From assembly GCA_028277445.1 (NCBI GenBank), contig JANQGG010000007.1, positions 1 to 32,487 on the forward strand: a DNA stretch of 32,487 bases. Direction: 5' to 3'. Below the pieces are notes generated by a model. The model saw nothing but the letters and a program-made list of their open reading frames with translations, did not search any database and was not told the DNA's origin. The position numbers and the translations under genes were made by a program. This DNA is from Chloroherpetonaceae bacterium (GTDB lineage: Bacteria > Bacteroidota > Chlorobiia > Chlorobiales > Chloroherpetonaceae). Positions 20,131 through 29,105 of this stretch are shown here, piece after piece (the first letter of the stretch is position 1; every line of letters begins with the position of its first letter).

Positions 20131-20583
20131 ATGAAAAAAGACAATTATGTAACCTCCATTTCGAACAGAAGAGCCCGGCATGATTACCATATTCTGGAGA
20201 GTATGGAATGCGGTATAGAACTTAAGGGCACAGAGGTTAAATCTATACGGCTGGGTAAAGTCAGCTTGGCCGAAAGCTACGCTTTGGTGCAGCGCGATGA
20301 AGTCAAGTTAGAAAATATGCAAATTACGCCTTACGAGCATGGGAGCTATGAGAATCATGAACCCAAACGTAGCCGAAAATTACTTTTGCACAAAAAAGAA
20401 ATTTTGAAATTAAAGCAGAAAATTGCTGAAAAAGGACTCACGCTTGTGCCTTTGAAACTGTATTTTAACGCTCGTGGAATTGCTAAAGTTGAACTGGGTC
20501 TGGCAAAAGGTAAAAAGCTTTTTGATAAACGAGAAACCATTAAACAACGCGATACCGAACGAGAGTTGCGCCGTTTAACCTAA
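20131..20583 (+). CDS. smpB: tmRNA-binding protein SmpB
   Basis: SmpB delivers tmRNA to stalled ribosomes for trans-translation. The 150-residue sequence has the family start [20 protein letters not shown] followed by [20 protein letters not shown]. It also has the conserved [12 protein letters not shown], and ends with [17 protein letters not shown], the basic tail that enters the decoding centre. tyrS follows after 18 bp on the same strand, so they probably form one transcript. Confidence 0.97.
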   Translation: MKKDNYVTSISNRRARHDYHILESMECGIELKGTEVKSIRLGKVSLAESYALVQRDEVKLENMQITPYEHGSYENHEPKRSRKLLLHKKEILKLKQKIAEKGLTLVPLKLYFNARGIAKVELGLAKGKKLFDKRETIKQRDTERELRRLT

Positions 20584-20601
20584 ACATTTAATTTTTTCAC
20601 T

Positions 20602-21810
20602 ATGTCATTTCCGTCTATTCCGGAACAGTTGGATTTAATCACAAAAAACGCCGTTGAAATTATATCCCTTGAAGAATTAGAGCAAAAGCTAAAAAAAAGC
20701 ATCGATACCAATACCCCGTTAAAGATTAAACTAGGCGCTGATCCATCCCGACCCGATCTGCATATCGGGCATGGGGTGGTTTTGCAAAAGCTCAGAGATT
20801 TTCAAGATCTTGGTCACATTGCAATTTTAATTATCGGCGATTTTACGGCGCAAATTGGCGATCCATCGGGTAAAAGTAAAACGCGGCCACAAATCACCCC
20901 GGAAGAAACTCGTATCAATAGCCAATCCTATTTTGAGCAAGCCTCAAAAATTCTCGATCCTGAAAAAACTCAAATTAAATACAATTCGCACTGGTTGGGC
21001 GCCATGAACTTCGCTGATGTCATACGACTTTCAAGCCATTATACCGTAGCCAGAATGCTTGAGCGGGATGATTTTGAAAAGCGTTATCAAAACAATGAGC
21101 CGATTTCCATTCATGAGTTTCTCTACCCGTTAGCCCAAGCTATGGATTCGGTTGAACTCCAAAATGATGTGGAAATCGGAGGAACGGATCAGAAATTTAA
21201 TTTATTGGTTGGCAGAGATTTGCAACGTGAATACGGCCTTGATCCGCAAATTTGCATGACCATGCCAATTTTGGAAGGGCTTTATGGCAAAGAAAAAATG
21301 TCCAAGTCCCTTGGTAATGCGATCAGTTTCAACGATGCACCCGACGACATGTATGGCAAAGCGCTTTCCATTCCCGATCATCTCATTGAAAATTATTTCA
21401 AGCTTGCCGCACAGTATACGTCATCTGAAGTAGATAACATCAAAGACTTGATTTCCAGCAAACCCCGAGACGCCAAGCGACAACTAGCGTTTGAAATTGT
21501 AAAAAAATACCACGACAAAACCCTGGCCAAAACTGCTGAAGAAAATTTTGATCGGGTTTTTATCCGCAAAGAAGCGCCGAGTGATATTCCAATCACAACC
21601 CTGGAATTTAATGACATACCCCTGATGGATTTGCTCGTAGAGTTGGGCGCTACAAGCTCCAAGAGCGAATCGCGACGATTGATCAACCAGGGAGGCATTT
21701 CCGTGGATGAAGAAAAGATCGGTGATTTTAAAGCTTCGATTACGCTTACCGATGAGCCGAAGCTTATAAAGGTTGGTAAGCGCCGGTTTTATAAAGTAAC
21801 CAAAAAATAA
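20602..21810 (+). CDS. tyrS: Tyrosyl-tRNA synthetase TyrS
   Basis: A class I aminoacyl-tRNA synthetase charging tRNA(Tyr). The HIGH motif appears as [12 protein letters not shown] (about 46-57), the tyrosine-binding segment includes [20 protein letters not shown], and KMSKS is in [16 protein letters not shown] (about 230-245). A C-terminal S4 RNA-binding domain is seen from [20 protein letters not shown] to the end. Length (402 residues) and motif style fit the TyrRS type carried by Chlorobi and many Gram-negatives. Downstream of smpB. Confidence 0.96.
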   Translation: MSFPSIPEQLDLITKNAVEIISLEELEQKLKKSIDTNTPLKIKLGADPSRPDLHIGHGVVLQKLRDFQDLGHIAILIIGDFTAQIGDPSGKSKTRPQITPEETRINSQSYFEQASKILDPEKTQIKYNSHWLGAMNFADVIRLSSHYTVARMLERDDFEKRYQNNEPISIHEFLYPLAQAMDSVELQNDVEIGGTDQKFNLLVGRDLQREYGLDPQICMTMPILEGLYGKEKMSKSLGNAISFNDAPDDMYGKALSIPDHLIENYFKLAAQYTSSEVDNIKDLISSKPRDAKRQLAFEIVKKYHDKTLAKTAEENFDRVFIRKEAPSDIPITTLEFNDIPLMDLLVELGATSSKSESRRLINQGGISVDEEKIGDFKASITLTDEPKLIKVGKRRFYKVTKK

Positions 21811-21902
21811 TAGTCGAGGATTTATTTTTAATCAAAAAACCGTGATATTCTTATATTTAAGATTGTAGTCGAAGTTCAAAAAACTATAAACATAGAAACA
21901 CC

Positions 21903-22451
21903 TTGACTTTTGTACCTTCAAAAGTGTTTTTTACAAAAGGCGTCGGGCGTCATAAAGAGTATCTTTCGTCTTTTGAATTGGCGCTTCGCGATGCCAAAAT
22001 TGAAAAATGCAACCTTGTAACGGTTTCCAGTATTTACCCTCCCGACTGTAAAAAATTAACCATCGAAGAAGGCCTTGCCTACTTAAAACCCGGTCAGATC
22101 ACTTATTGCGTGATGGCACGAAATTCAACCAATGAACGAAACCGGTTAATCGCCTCTTCCATCGGGGTTGCCTTACCAGCCGATTCTTCCCAATACGGAT
22201 ATCTTTCAGAACATCATCCATATGGTGAAACGGCAGAGTATGCCGGGGAATATGCCGAAGATTTAGCCGCCACAATGCTGGCCACCACATTAGGTATTGA
22301 ATTCGATCCAAATACGGCTTGGGATGAGCGTGAAGAAGTCTATAAAATGAGTGGGAAAATTGTTAAATCGTTTAATGTCACTCAATCGGCTGAAGGCGAT
22401 AAAAACGGTTTATGGACAACCGTGATCTCAGCAGCAATTCTTTTGCCTTAA
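21903..22451 (+). CDS. pdaD: Pyruvoyl-dependent arginine decarboxylase PdaD
   Basis: PdaD decarboxylates arginine to agmatine, the entry to polyamines. It self-cleaves at a Ser-Ser bond to make its pyruvoyl group. The site is visible in [13 protein letters not shown] (cleavage between the two serines). Other family motifs are [20 protein letters not shown] at the start, [15 protein letters not shown], and [20 protein letters not shown]. The TTG at 21903 is taken as the start because the family begins with xFVPxKVFFTKGxG and no ATG lies upstream in frame. The ribosome site is weak. Length (182 residues) is normal. It is 92 bp from tyrS and ends before a terminator. Confidence 0.93.
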   Translation: MTFVPSKVFFTKGVGRHKEYLSSFELALRDAKIEKCNLVTVSSIYPPDCKKLTIEEGLAYLKPGQITYCVMARNSTNERNRLIASSIGVALPADSSQYGYLSEHHPYGETAEYAGEYAEDLAATMLATTLGIEFDPNTAWDEREEVYKMSGKIVKSFNVTQSAEGDKNGLWTTVISAAILLP

Positions 22452-22460
22452 ATTTGACAT

Positions 22461-22491
22461 AAAAAAACCACTGAAGCATGCCTCAGTGGTT
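22461..22491 (-). terminator. Terminator after the radical SAM gene
   Basis: AACCACTGA (22466-22474) pairs with TCAGTGGTT (22483-22491). On the minus strand the hairpin is followed by a run of seven T, so it is best placed to end the radical SAM transcript. It may also stop pdaD transcription from the other side. Confidence 0.88.
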
Positions 22492-22547
22492 CATTTTAAT
22501 CTTTCTATAACTGTCAACCTATTTTAGGACGACATAGCTGCTTAAGC

Positions 22548-23951
22548 CTAAGCAAACATCTCAGGTTTCATCCGTTTCGAGAAAAAATGCATGGCCACAT
22601 TAACAAACCACACCCAATTTAAAGGTTTGCCTTTCATGCGATGATATATTGATTTCCAGGAATACACTTCTCTATGGATTTTGATGAAGTTTTCCACCAG
22701 CTTTTCACCCGACATTTTTTTAGGTTCATACATGTAATGGAAAGTATCGTAACGATCCCAGTCGAAGTGGCGAATTCGCGTTTTCATTTCGTCGTACCAA
22801 GGCGTACCCGGAAATGGCGTTGCTAACGCGAAAACAGGGAATTCGATATGATTATCCATAATAAAATCATAGGTGGCCTGAAAGCTGGTTTCCTTATCGG
22901 TATCGAACCCAAACATGAAGTAACCCTGAATGGCAATATTATTTTTTTGGACATTTTTGATCACCTCATCGTATTGAGAGTGAAAATTTGAACCCTTGTG
23001 AACTTGCTTAATGGTATCGGGATCCAGTGATTCAAACCCGATGCTAAACATATCGCAACCGGATTGTGCGGCAAGTTCGGGCACACCGGGACGCACGAGA
23101 AAGTTCATAGAGATATTGGCATTCCAATGAACGCCCAAACCGGTCATGGCTTCCATCAAATCATTAAAAAACTTTGGCTTAAAGCAAATGTTATCGTCCA
23201 TAAAAGAAAAATTCACATTTTCTTTACCCAGACGATTTTGATGATATTTGATTTCATCGATGACCAAATCCACTTCGCGCATCCGAAAGCTTTTGCCGTA
23301 AATCGTTGGTGTTGTGCAAAAATTGCAACCGACCGGGCAACCCTTAGTAGCAAGGATCGGAACTAAGTTGCTGTATTTTTTAAAGTTTTTGGACTTTTCG
23401 GCAAACTTAAACTCTGGCCGGTGCATGTGATCCATTTGCTCAAGTTTACCCGACTTATAAAACGGCTTCATTTCATCTAAAAGTACATCACGGGCAAGAT
23501 CTGTCCATACCGACTCCAGCTCGCCATAAACCACCGTTGTACAATAATTTCTGGCTTCATCGGGCATCATTGTGGGATGCACGCCGCCAAAAATCACTTT
23601 AGCCCCATGCGATTTGGCCAAATTTCCAATCTTATAGGCTTTTTTCACATTCAGGGTTCTGGCTGTAAATGCCACAACATCGTAGCCGGAAAAATCTTCC
23701 GGGACGGGATCGCCAATGCGCTCATCAATAAACTCCACATCAAACAAAGTGCTCGCCAACGTGCACACCATCATCAAATTCAAAGGGATGCTTACGTGAC
23801 CGGAATCAGCTCGGAGGTTAGTTAAACTTTTAGGCTGAATAACTAACCATTTCTTTCGGTGGGTTTGTTTAGAAGCAAGTTCTTGAAGCATTTCAGCCTG
23901 TTGATCGAATCCATTGATTGAATTCACCTGGAGTGCACTATGATTTGACAT
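22548..23951 (-). CDS. B12-binding-domain radical SAM protein (BchE/BchQ/BchR-like)
   Basis: The 467-residue protein has a cobalamin-binding-type N-terminal domain (about 30-160: LNLMMVCTLASTLFDVEFID, DVVAFTARTL, VIFGGVHPTMMPDEA) and a radical SAM domain with CPVGCNFC at 205-212, the three cysteines that bind the 4Fe-4S cluster. YFMFGFDTDKETSFQATYDF and FPGTPWYDEM are typical of the class. In green sulfur bacteria such proteins (BchQ, BchR) methylate the C8 and C12 side chains of antenna bacteriochlorophylls, and BchE makes the isocyclic ring. The nearby bch and hem genes make a bacteriochlorophyll role likely, but hopanoid or lipid radical SAM enzymes look similar. No symbol is given because the paralogues cannot be told apart by eye. 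Confidence 0.82.
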   Translation of the reverse strand: MSNHSALQVNSINGFDQQAEMLQELASKQTHRKKWLVIQPKSLTNLRADSGHVSIPLNLMMVCTLASTLFDVEFIDERIGDPVPEDFSGYDVVAFTARTLNVKKAYKIGNLAKSHGAKVIFGGVHPTMMPDEARNYCTTVVYGELESVWTDLARDVLLDEMKPFYKSGKLEQMDHMHRPEFKFAEKSKNFKKYSNLVPILATKGCPVGCNFCTTPTIYGKSFRMREVDLVIDEIKYHQNRLGKENVNFSFMDDNICFKPKFFNDLMEAMTGLGVHWNANISMNFLVRPGVPELAAQSGCDMFSIGFESLDPDTIKQVHKGSNFHSQYDEVIKNVQKNNIAIQGYFMFGFDTDKETSFQATYDFIMDNHIEFPVFALATPFPGTPWYDEMKTRIRHFDWDRYDTFHYMYEPKKMSGEKLVENFIKIHREVYSWKSIYHRMKGKPLNWVWFVNVAMHFFSKRMKPEMFA

Positions 23952-24099
23952 ATCTCACAAAAATTACTGATGAATACCACAAATTAATTTCAACTGCTTT
24001 TATATGACTACAGCCATAAAATTAACAACTTAGCGCATGGTCACCATATTTCTGAAAACCGAAAACTTAAATAAACCAATAATTTTTCAAACCCCAAAA

Positions 24100-24552
24100 T
24101 TATGGCTTATCAATTATTGCTACGGTTAAACGACTGGTCGAAACCAATCGATCCTTTTCATCAACAATTTCAATATCCCATACTTGTGTTTTTGAACCTA
24201 AATGAACCGCTTTAGCTGTTGCGTAAACCCAGCCATTATCAACCGGACGCAGGTGATTGGCCACAAGGCTCGCGCCAACGGCCGTTTTTGTTTCATCATT
24301 TATGGATAAATGAGCCGCAACACTACCAACGGTTTCAGCCAGGGCTGCCGAAGCGCCGCCATGCAAAATCCCAAATGGTTGCTTGGTTGAAGCAACCACC
24401 GGCATTTTGGCTTTAACTTGCCCATCTGGCGTATCCAGAAACTCAATGCTTAAGTGATGGCTTAAACATTTGGTTTCGTTTAACAACGTGTTTAAGCGTT
24501 CCGCACTGTAATTAAGCGCTGCCTCCTGATATTTATCGGAAGATAAAGCCAC
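24100..24552 (-). CDS. PaaI/YdiI-like hotdog thioesterase
   Basis: A 150-residue hotdog-fold acyl-CoA thioesterase. The active-site stretch PFGILHGGASAALAETVGSV (about 78-97) contains the HGG motif, and its Glu is the probable catalytic residue. VGASLVANHLRPV and TKAVHLGSKTQVWDIEI-type strands follow. It resembles YdiI/MenI, which hydrolyses 1,4-dihydroxy-2-naphthoyl-CoA in menaquinone synthesis, but many aryl- or acyl-CoA esterases share this pattern. The GTG start directly abuts the stop of the acyl-CoA ligase gene (TAG-GTG), so the two are coupled and may act on a shared acyl-CoA pool. Confidence 0.84.
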   Translation of the reverse strand: MALSSDKYQEAALNYSAERLNTLLNETKCLSHHLSIEFLDTPDGQVKAKMPVVASTKQPFGILHGGASAALAETVGSVAAHLSINDETKTAVGASLVANHLRPVDNGWVYATAKAVHLGSKTQVWDIEIVDEKDRLVSTSRLTVAIIDKP

Positions 24553-26349
24553 CTAAACGCTCACTTTCTCTTGATCGGTCAGTTCTTCATACATCGCATT
24601 GATTTCCGACTCATAACGATGCAAAATCACCTTTCGTTTTAAACTCAGTTTTGGCGACAGTTCACCGCTTTCCGCCGTCCATTCGTGATCCAATACGATA
24701 AACTTTTTAAGCTGCATGTATTGCGCAAAATGTTGATTGTATTTCTGAACATGCTCATTGAATTTTTGCTTAATTACCGGATGATGGATCATTTCTTCGT
24801 TGCTTGTATAAGGAATTTCTTTATGCTCGCAATACGATTTCATATATACAAAATTTGGGACGATCAATGCAGCCGGGAACTTTCGATGTTCACCAATGAC
24901 CATAATCTGTTCTATAAACCGCGATTCTTTCATTTTATTCTCGATCACCTGTGGCGCCACATATTTTCCACCGGATGTTTTAAACATCTCTTTCTTTCGA
25001 TCGGTAATGAACAAAAACTCACCTTCAAAATGGCCTATATCTCCGGTTTTTAACCACCCCTCTTCATCAAACACCTCGCTTGTTAGCTCCGGTTTATTGT
25101 GATAACCTGCCATAACATTCGGGCCTTTGTATAAAATTTCACCATCCGTCGCGATTTTTACTTCGCCATCTTCAATTACCGTACCAACCGATCCGATTTT
25201 ATAACACCCTTTTTTAGGGTAATTAACAGTTATAACCGGGGATGTTTCCGTAAGTCCATAGCCTTCCAAAATCGGAATACCCGCCGCCCAAAAAAGTCTG
25301 GCAAGCCTTGGCTGCAAGGAAGCGCCGCCGCAAACCACGGCACGTACGTGCCCGCCAAATGCATCTTTCCACTTTGGAAACACTAATTTATTCAGGAGGT
25401 TGTATTGAAATTTATACCACAACGACTGCGGGCCATCAGGTTCATAAACAAAACCAACAGCAAGCGACCATTTAAAGAGCCAATATTTAAGGCCTTTCAA
25501 CTCGTTGCCTTTGGCTGATATTTTATCATAGACTTTTTCCAACATCCTAGGCACGGTTGCAAACATTTGGGGTTTCAGTTCTTTAAGGTTGTCCGCCACG
25601 GTTTGCAAATTTTCTGCATAGTAAATGGAAGCGCCCACATACAAATACATGCAACCAATGATGCGTTCAAACGTATGGCACAGTGGTAAAAACGATAATG
25701 CTTTTTCATTGGGATCGCTTTGCATTCGTTTTGAGCCCCTGAGAGCATTATGCATAATATTTTTATGCGTTAAACACACCCCTTTTGGAACGCCGGTTGT
25801 TCCTGAGGTATATATCAACATGCACAGATCGTTTTCCGAAATGGAATCTTTGATGGGCTGAAGCGTTGAGATATCTTCTTTTTTTCCGAGGGTTTCAATC
25901 TCTTTCCAGCATTTAATATCTTCGTAATGATCGTAGGTGAAAATTCCTTCCAAGCATGAAACTTCTCCGGCTATAGACTGAATTTTTTCATAGAGTTCTT
26001 GATTGGAAACAAATACGAGCTTTATGTTCGCATCATTTAAAATGTAAATGTAATCTTCAGCAGTAAGATTCGAGTAGATCGGGACATGGACGGCGCCTAA
26101 GCTTAAAACGGCCATATCGATAAAATTCCACTCCGGGCGGTTTCGATCGGTAATGTTGGCAATTTTATCGCCCTTTTGAACGCCTAACTGCTTTAAACCT
26201 AACGCCAAATGTGCCGCATGGTCGCTAAAGGCTTGTGTGGAAATTTTGTTCCAAACCCCATCTTGCTTGTATGCCAATGCATCTGGTTTTGGATAATGAT
26301 CAAGCTGGTGTTCCAGTAATTCAAACACGCGTGTCGGTGAAGCGCTCAT
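24553..26349 (-). CDS. Long-chain acyl-CoA synthetase (AMP-forming, FadD15-like)
   Basis: A 598-residue adenylate-forming enzyme that activates fatty acids with ATP and CoA. The AMP-binding signature is LIYTSGTTGVPKGVCLTHKN (about 184-203), followed by GYGLTETSPVITVNYP and the acyl-adenylate motif TGDIGHFEGEFLFITDRKKE. The C-terminal KTSGGKYVAPQVIENKMKES precedes the catalytic lysine region. Length and style match the long-chain type (FadD15/FAA1) rather than acetyl-CoA synthetase. The start is secured by a very strong site, AGGAGGGGGCT, just before ATG. The thioesterase gene follows without a gap. Confidence 0.92.
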   Translation of the reverse strand: MSASPTRVFELLEHQLDHYPKPDALAYKQDGVWNKISTQAFSDHAAHLALGLKQLGVQKGDKIANITDRNRPEWNFIDMAVLSLGAVHVPIYSNLTAEDYIYILNDANIKLVFVSNQELYEKIQSIAGEVSCLEGIFTYDHYEDIKCWKEIETLGKKEDISTLQPIKDSISENDLCMLIYTSGTTGVPKGVCLTHKNIMHNALRGSKRMQSDPNEKALSFLPLCHTFERIIGCMYLYVGASIYYAENLQTVADNLKELKPQMFATVPRMLEKVYDKISAKGNELKGLKYWLFKWSLAVGFVYEPDGPQSLWYKFQYNLLNKLVFPKWKDAFGGHVRAVVCGGASLQPRLARLFWAAGIPILEGYGLTETSPVITVNYPKKGCYKIGSVGTVIEDGEVKIATDGEILYKGPNVMAGYHNKPELTSEVFDEEGWLKTGDIGHFEGEFLFITDRKKEMFKTSGGKYVAPQVIENKMKESRFIEQIMVIGEHRKFPAALIVPNFVYMKSYCEHKEIPYTSNEEMIHHPVIKQKFNEHVQKYNQHFAQYMQLKKFIVLDHEWTAESGELSPKLSLKRKVILHRYESEINAMYEELTDQEKVSV

Positions 26350-26470
26350 AGCCCCCTCCTGAAGATTTGAATGTTATGTTATAGAATGAATAACACCAGG
26401 TACTTAGGTGCAATTTAACAAAAATTAGAAGTAATACCTATTACTGTTTATGGAAACATCAATGATTTTT

Positions 26471-26893
26471 TCAATGTTTTTTAAGCCATCTGAAGCGGTA
26501 ATAGTAATGCAAACTCGCCAAAAAAAGTGATCCGCCCATTCCCAGGTACATACTGGCAAGATAGGACTTTGGAATCATGGAATGACGCAGCGTATAACCT
26601 AACGGAACCATGATCGCAATCATGAAGTAGCTTCTTGGCGACATAAAGCCAAAGAATGGCGCCATTTCAGGATATGATGAAATGCGTTGTATGTTTTTTT
26701 CAGCAATCCTGACTAAACTGATTTTGTATGTTAACAGCGCTAAAAACAATCCGAAGCTCCCAAAAATCAACCCGGATGTTGTATCTCCATGAATTAACCA
26801 GCTTAACGCCAAACGGCATAGAAACAGACCGACCAAACTCCACATTAACCCTGCGGAAATATAAAGCCAATGTTTTGGTACGTTAAAATTCAA
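26471..26893 (-). CDS. Small polytopic membrane protein, unknown function
   Basis: Four hydrophobic segments are visible: YISAGLMWSLVGLFLCRLAL, SGLIFGSFGLFLALLTY, FMIAIMVPLGYTL, and YLGMGGSLFLASLHYYYRF. I place the start at the TTG at 26893, with GGAG a few bases upstream, giving about 140 residues that begin NFNVPKHWLYISAG. The open frame continues to another TTG at 26950, but the extra residues are not hydrophobic and look accidental. No family is recognised. The gene is separate from the acyl-CoA ligase gene (121 bp) and is the last housekeeping-looking gene before the island. Confidence 0.6.
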   Translation of the reverse strand: MNFNVPKHWLYISAGLMWSLVGLFLCRLALSWLIHGDTTSGLIFGSFGLFLALLTYKISLVRIAEKNIQRISSYPEMAPFFGFMSPRSYFMIAIMVPLGYTLRHSMIPKSYLASMYLGMGGSLFLASLHYYYRFRWLKKH

Positions 26894-27192
26894 CAAAAAC
26901 TCCGAATCGATTAAAAAAGAAAAATGACACTCCTGGAAAAGACATGTCAATAACGTTAAGAACTTCGTTTAGCCATTGATTTTTGATATAGGGAAAATAT
27001 AACTTTAACAGGCAATTTTAAAATTGATAGGGAGTTGTTTGGGATTTGGCTTAAGATTGCGGGGTTTGTGAGCTTCTTAAAGATTAATTCCAAATAGGTA
27101 TTAAGGATTGCTGTTATATTTCAAGCATGCAATTTTGCCATCAACTAAAACGCGAGCGCTCCTCAAATAGTCTTTAACACTATAGATGAAAC

Positions 27193-27420
27193 TTAAAACT
27201 CATTAAATATTTTCAAAAAGCTATCCGGTTCAATTTTTGCTTGCTTCAAAATGTTTTTTAAAGTACCCTGAGCAATTTCTTTATGCATCGGCACAACGCA
27301 ACCAATTGATCCATCTGATGTTATTTTTTTCATCACTACATGGCTGCCTTTTTGACAGACTTCTTCAAATCCAAATTTTAATAAGACCCTTTTACATTTT
27401 TTACCTGATATTGGAGGGAG
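27193..27420 (-). pseudogene. hicA: HicA toxin frame without a start codon
   Basis: Read on the minus strand from 27420, the frame gives LPPISGKKCKRVLLKFGFEE, then VCQKGSHVVMKK, VVPMHKEIAQGTLKNILKQA and KIEPDSFLKIF. This is a complete HicA mRNA interferase body (about 75 residues), including the GSH motif with its catalytic His. HicA cleaves mRNA unless bound by HicB. The frame directly continues that of hicB after its TAG stop, with no ATG, GTG or TTG before the conserved part. A GTG lies 12 bases upstream of the body but out of frame. One added base in the CTAGCTC region would make it the start, overlapping the hicB end as in normal pairs. So it is broken by one base, or is read by TAG readthrough, or the base call is wrong. 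Confidence 0.82.
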
Positions 27421-27639
27421 CTAGGCACTTTTAACTGAAAATGTGGTTAAATAAGTATTTGTGTGATCTGTTAGTGGAAATTCTTCTAAATATAGTTCAG
27501 TTGCTTCTTGTAGATTATGAATTGATTCTTCAATTGTGCTACCCTGACTCGAGGTACCAACATCCGAGCATTCAGCCACATATATTTCCTCACCAGTAGA
27601 AAGGTTTTCTTTATGGATTATAGCTATGAAAATTTTCAT
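27421..27639 (-). CDS. hicB: HicB-family antitoxin
   Basis: The 72-residue product has the partial RNase-H-like HicB fold: a beta-rich start (KIFIAIIHKENLSTGEEIYV), AECSDVGTSSQGSTIEESIH, and NLQEATELYLEEFP, all classical for the family. HicB neutralises HicA and represses the operon in most characterised systems. It lacks the C-terminal DNA-binding domain of longer HicB proteins, which is normal for this short class. It precedes the hicA frame on the same strand with no spacer. Confidence 0.85.
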   Translation of the reverse strand: MKIFIAIIHKENLSTGEEIYVAECSDVGTSSQGSTIEESIHNLQEATELYLEEFPLTDHTNTYLTTFSVKSA

Positions 27640-27799
27640 AACTTTAAAATTATCGCTAGTGATAAAATATTAATTTTTTAGGTTCTTTAATTTACCAAAC
27701 AGGTATTCAAATATATAATCAATAATCTAAAAATGAGCGGACTACTTCCTGGGAAACATCATGCCAGAAAACTTGCGCGGCATAAATGGTGATCAAAAA

Positions 27800-27974
27800 G
27801 CGTTTAAGTTCGGTTTTAAGACATTTATCGTATTTGGTTATTTTTGAAATGGTGATCGTAAATGGGATTGATTTCTACTTTGCAGGTTGTACTCTGGAAA
27901 AAATTGCGGAACTTATCGGGAAATTCAGGAAGTGTGTGGCGTTTCCTCTTAGGAGGGTCTTAGTAAAACCTAAC
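27800..27974 (+). repeat. Copy A of the coding-like island repeat
   Basis: Roughly 175 bp aligning by eye with 28601-28777 at about 80 percent identity. A plus-strand frame from ATG 27849 reads MVIVNGIDFYFAGCTLEKIA, then ELIGKFRK. Its right end is CTTAGGAGGGTCTTAG. It lies between hicB and the RelE-type toxin gene. The protein family is not recognised. Confidence 0.75.
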
Positions 27975-27975
27975 A

Positions 27976-28284
27976 CTATTTCGTTTTTTCTTTCCATATT
28001 TTTGGATCTCGCGATGTATTGATGACCGCTAAAACTTCAACACTACTGTTTTCTTCATCTGCATAAAAATGTACCATAAAAGGAAATTGATCTATAACCA
28101 AGCAACGAATTTCATTGTATCGAATATTATAAATTAGCGGGTTTGTTTTAAGTAGCTCGATTTTTTGGATGACGTGATTTTGAAACCTATCCCCAAGTCC
28201 TTTTTGTTGCTGATCATACCAGTCTTTACTTTGTTCTATGTCCAAAAGTGCACTCTCTGAAATTTTCAGCTTAAAGACTTTCAT
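27976..28284 (-). CDS. RelE/ParE-family toxin
   Basis: A 102-residue protein of the ParE/RelE fold: KISESALLDIEQSKDWYDQQ near the N-terminus, LGDRFQNHVIQKIELLKTNP, NEIRCLVIDQFPFMVHFYAD and VEVLAVINTSRDPKIW at the end. The tyrosine-arginine pattern fits ParE-type toxins (gyrase poisons) as well as RelE-type mRNases, so the target is open. Its ATG overlaps the stop of the antitoxin gene by four bases, the standard arrangement. Confidence 0.86.
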   Translation of the reverse strand: MKVFKLKISESALLDIEQSKDWYDQQQKGLGDRFQNHVIQKIELLKTNPLIYNIRYNEIRCLVIDQFPFMVHFYADEENSSVEVLAVINTSRDPKIWKEKTK

Positions 28285-28490
28285 GAGGCATTTAATTTTT
28301 GTTTAGCCTCTTCCCAATCTATTAGTTTTTCAGGATGCTTTCTAGCCTCTTTCAACCTGTTCAACACCAATTTCTTGTCTTCCTTTGTAATAAGTATATC
28401 TTCTTCATTAATACTGAAACCTAATTGTGAAACAAGCTCACAAAAAAACTCAATTCTATTTTCAGGGACTGCAACAACCACTTTTTGCAT
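28281..28490 (-). CDS. Antitoxin of the RelE/ParE pair
   Basis: A 69-residue protein ending ARKHPEKLIDWEEAKQKL, which is the toxin-wrapping helix typical of this antitoxin group. The N-terminal part (MQKVVVAVPENRIEFFCELV, SQLGFSINEEDI) is beta-alpha and probably serves in dimerisation or DNA binding. It precedes the toxin in the operon, so it should autoregulate. No operator could be singled out upstream. Confidence 0.8.
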   Translation of the reverse strand: MQKVVVAVPENRIEFFCELVSQLGFSINEEDILITKEDKKLVLNRLKEARKHPEKLIDWEEAKQKLNAS

Positions 28491-28600
28491 GATTAAACTC
28501 TTTCTTGATTTATTTAATGTGAACTATAACCAATATACCCAAGATAAAGATATATGGTTCAAATTTTTTTCAATCCAGTATCATCTTTGCCAACCTAGAT

Positions 28601-28777
28601 GCGGTTCAGTTTGGGTTTCAAATCAAGCAATCGTATTTAGTTATTTTTTAAATGGTGATCGTGAATGAGATTGGATTCTACTTTGCGCGTTGTACCCTGG
28701 AGAAAATTGCAGAACTTATCGGGAAATTCCGTAAGTGATTCTCGCTTCTTCCAAGGATGGTCTTAGGATTAGCCTAA
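28601..28777 (+). repeat. Copy B of the coding-like island repeat
   Basis: About 177 bp homologous to copy A (27800-27974). The plus-strand frame from ATG 28652 reads MVIVNEIGFYFARCTLEKIA, then ELIGKFRK and a TGA stop. Compared with copy A, at least six codon differences are synonymous, including AGG against CGT for Arg. The right end CTTCTTCCAAGGATGGTCTTAGG recurs at 30161. It lies between the RelE/ParE antitoxin gene and the DUF2442 gene. Confidence 0.78.
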
Positions 28778-28808
28778 ATCATTTTATCTTGTTATAAAAA
28801 CTCATAAT

Positions 28809-29105
28809 TTAAGGTTGTCTTTTCTCTAGCCATTTTTTCAAGGAATTTTGACTCTCTTTTGATCTTCTTCCTGCAATGATACCCTCGGCGCTAATATCTT
28901 CATCCAAATCCGGCCAATGAATTCCTTCGCCATCACCAATTAATTCATAATGATTTCGTTCAGCCTGGGTTGCGTGATACAAACGTGGGTACCAAGCCAG
29001 CGGGACGGTTATTGTTCTACCATCATCAAGTAAAACGGAAATTGAGTTTTCAAGAAAACAGACTTCCTGAATTGTGCATTGTTGTTCAATCGTTAAAGTA
29101 GTCAT
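28809..29105 (-). CDS. DUF2442 protein
   Basis: A 98-residue protein with the DUF2442 pattern: ISVLLDDGRTITVPLAWYPR, LYHATQAERNHYELIGDGEG, and IHWPDLDEDISAEGIIAGRR. The last stretch is diagnostic of the family. These proteins often sit beside DUF4160 proteins and are suspected to be toxin-antitoxin partners, but biochemical proof is lacking to my knowledge. The start overlaps the end of the DUF4160 gene by 20 bp, so the two are translationally coupled. Confidence 0.82.
   Translation of the reverse strand: MTTLTIEQQCTIQEVCFLENSISVLLDDGRTITVPLAWYPRLYHATQAERNHYELIGDGEGIHWPDLDEDISAEGIIAGRRSKESQNSLKKWLEKRQP

Noticed and set aside
27237-27434. Plus-strand 65-codon open frame over the hicA region
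   Set aside because: The minus strand here encodes a full HicA body with conserved motifs. The plus frame has none.
27800-28777. Repeats A and B as integron attC sites
   Set aside because: Toxin-antitoxin cassettes separated by similar sites suggest an integron, but no consistent GTTRRRY/RYYYAAC ends or large imperfect palindrome are seen, and codon-like synonymous differences argue for a coding origin.
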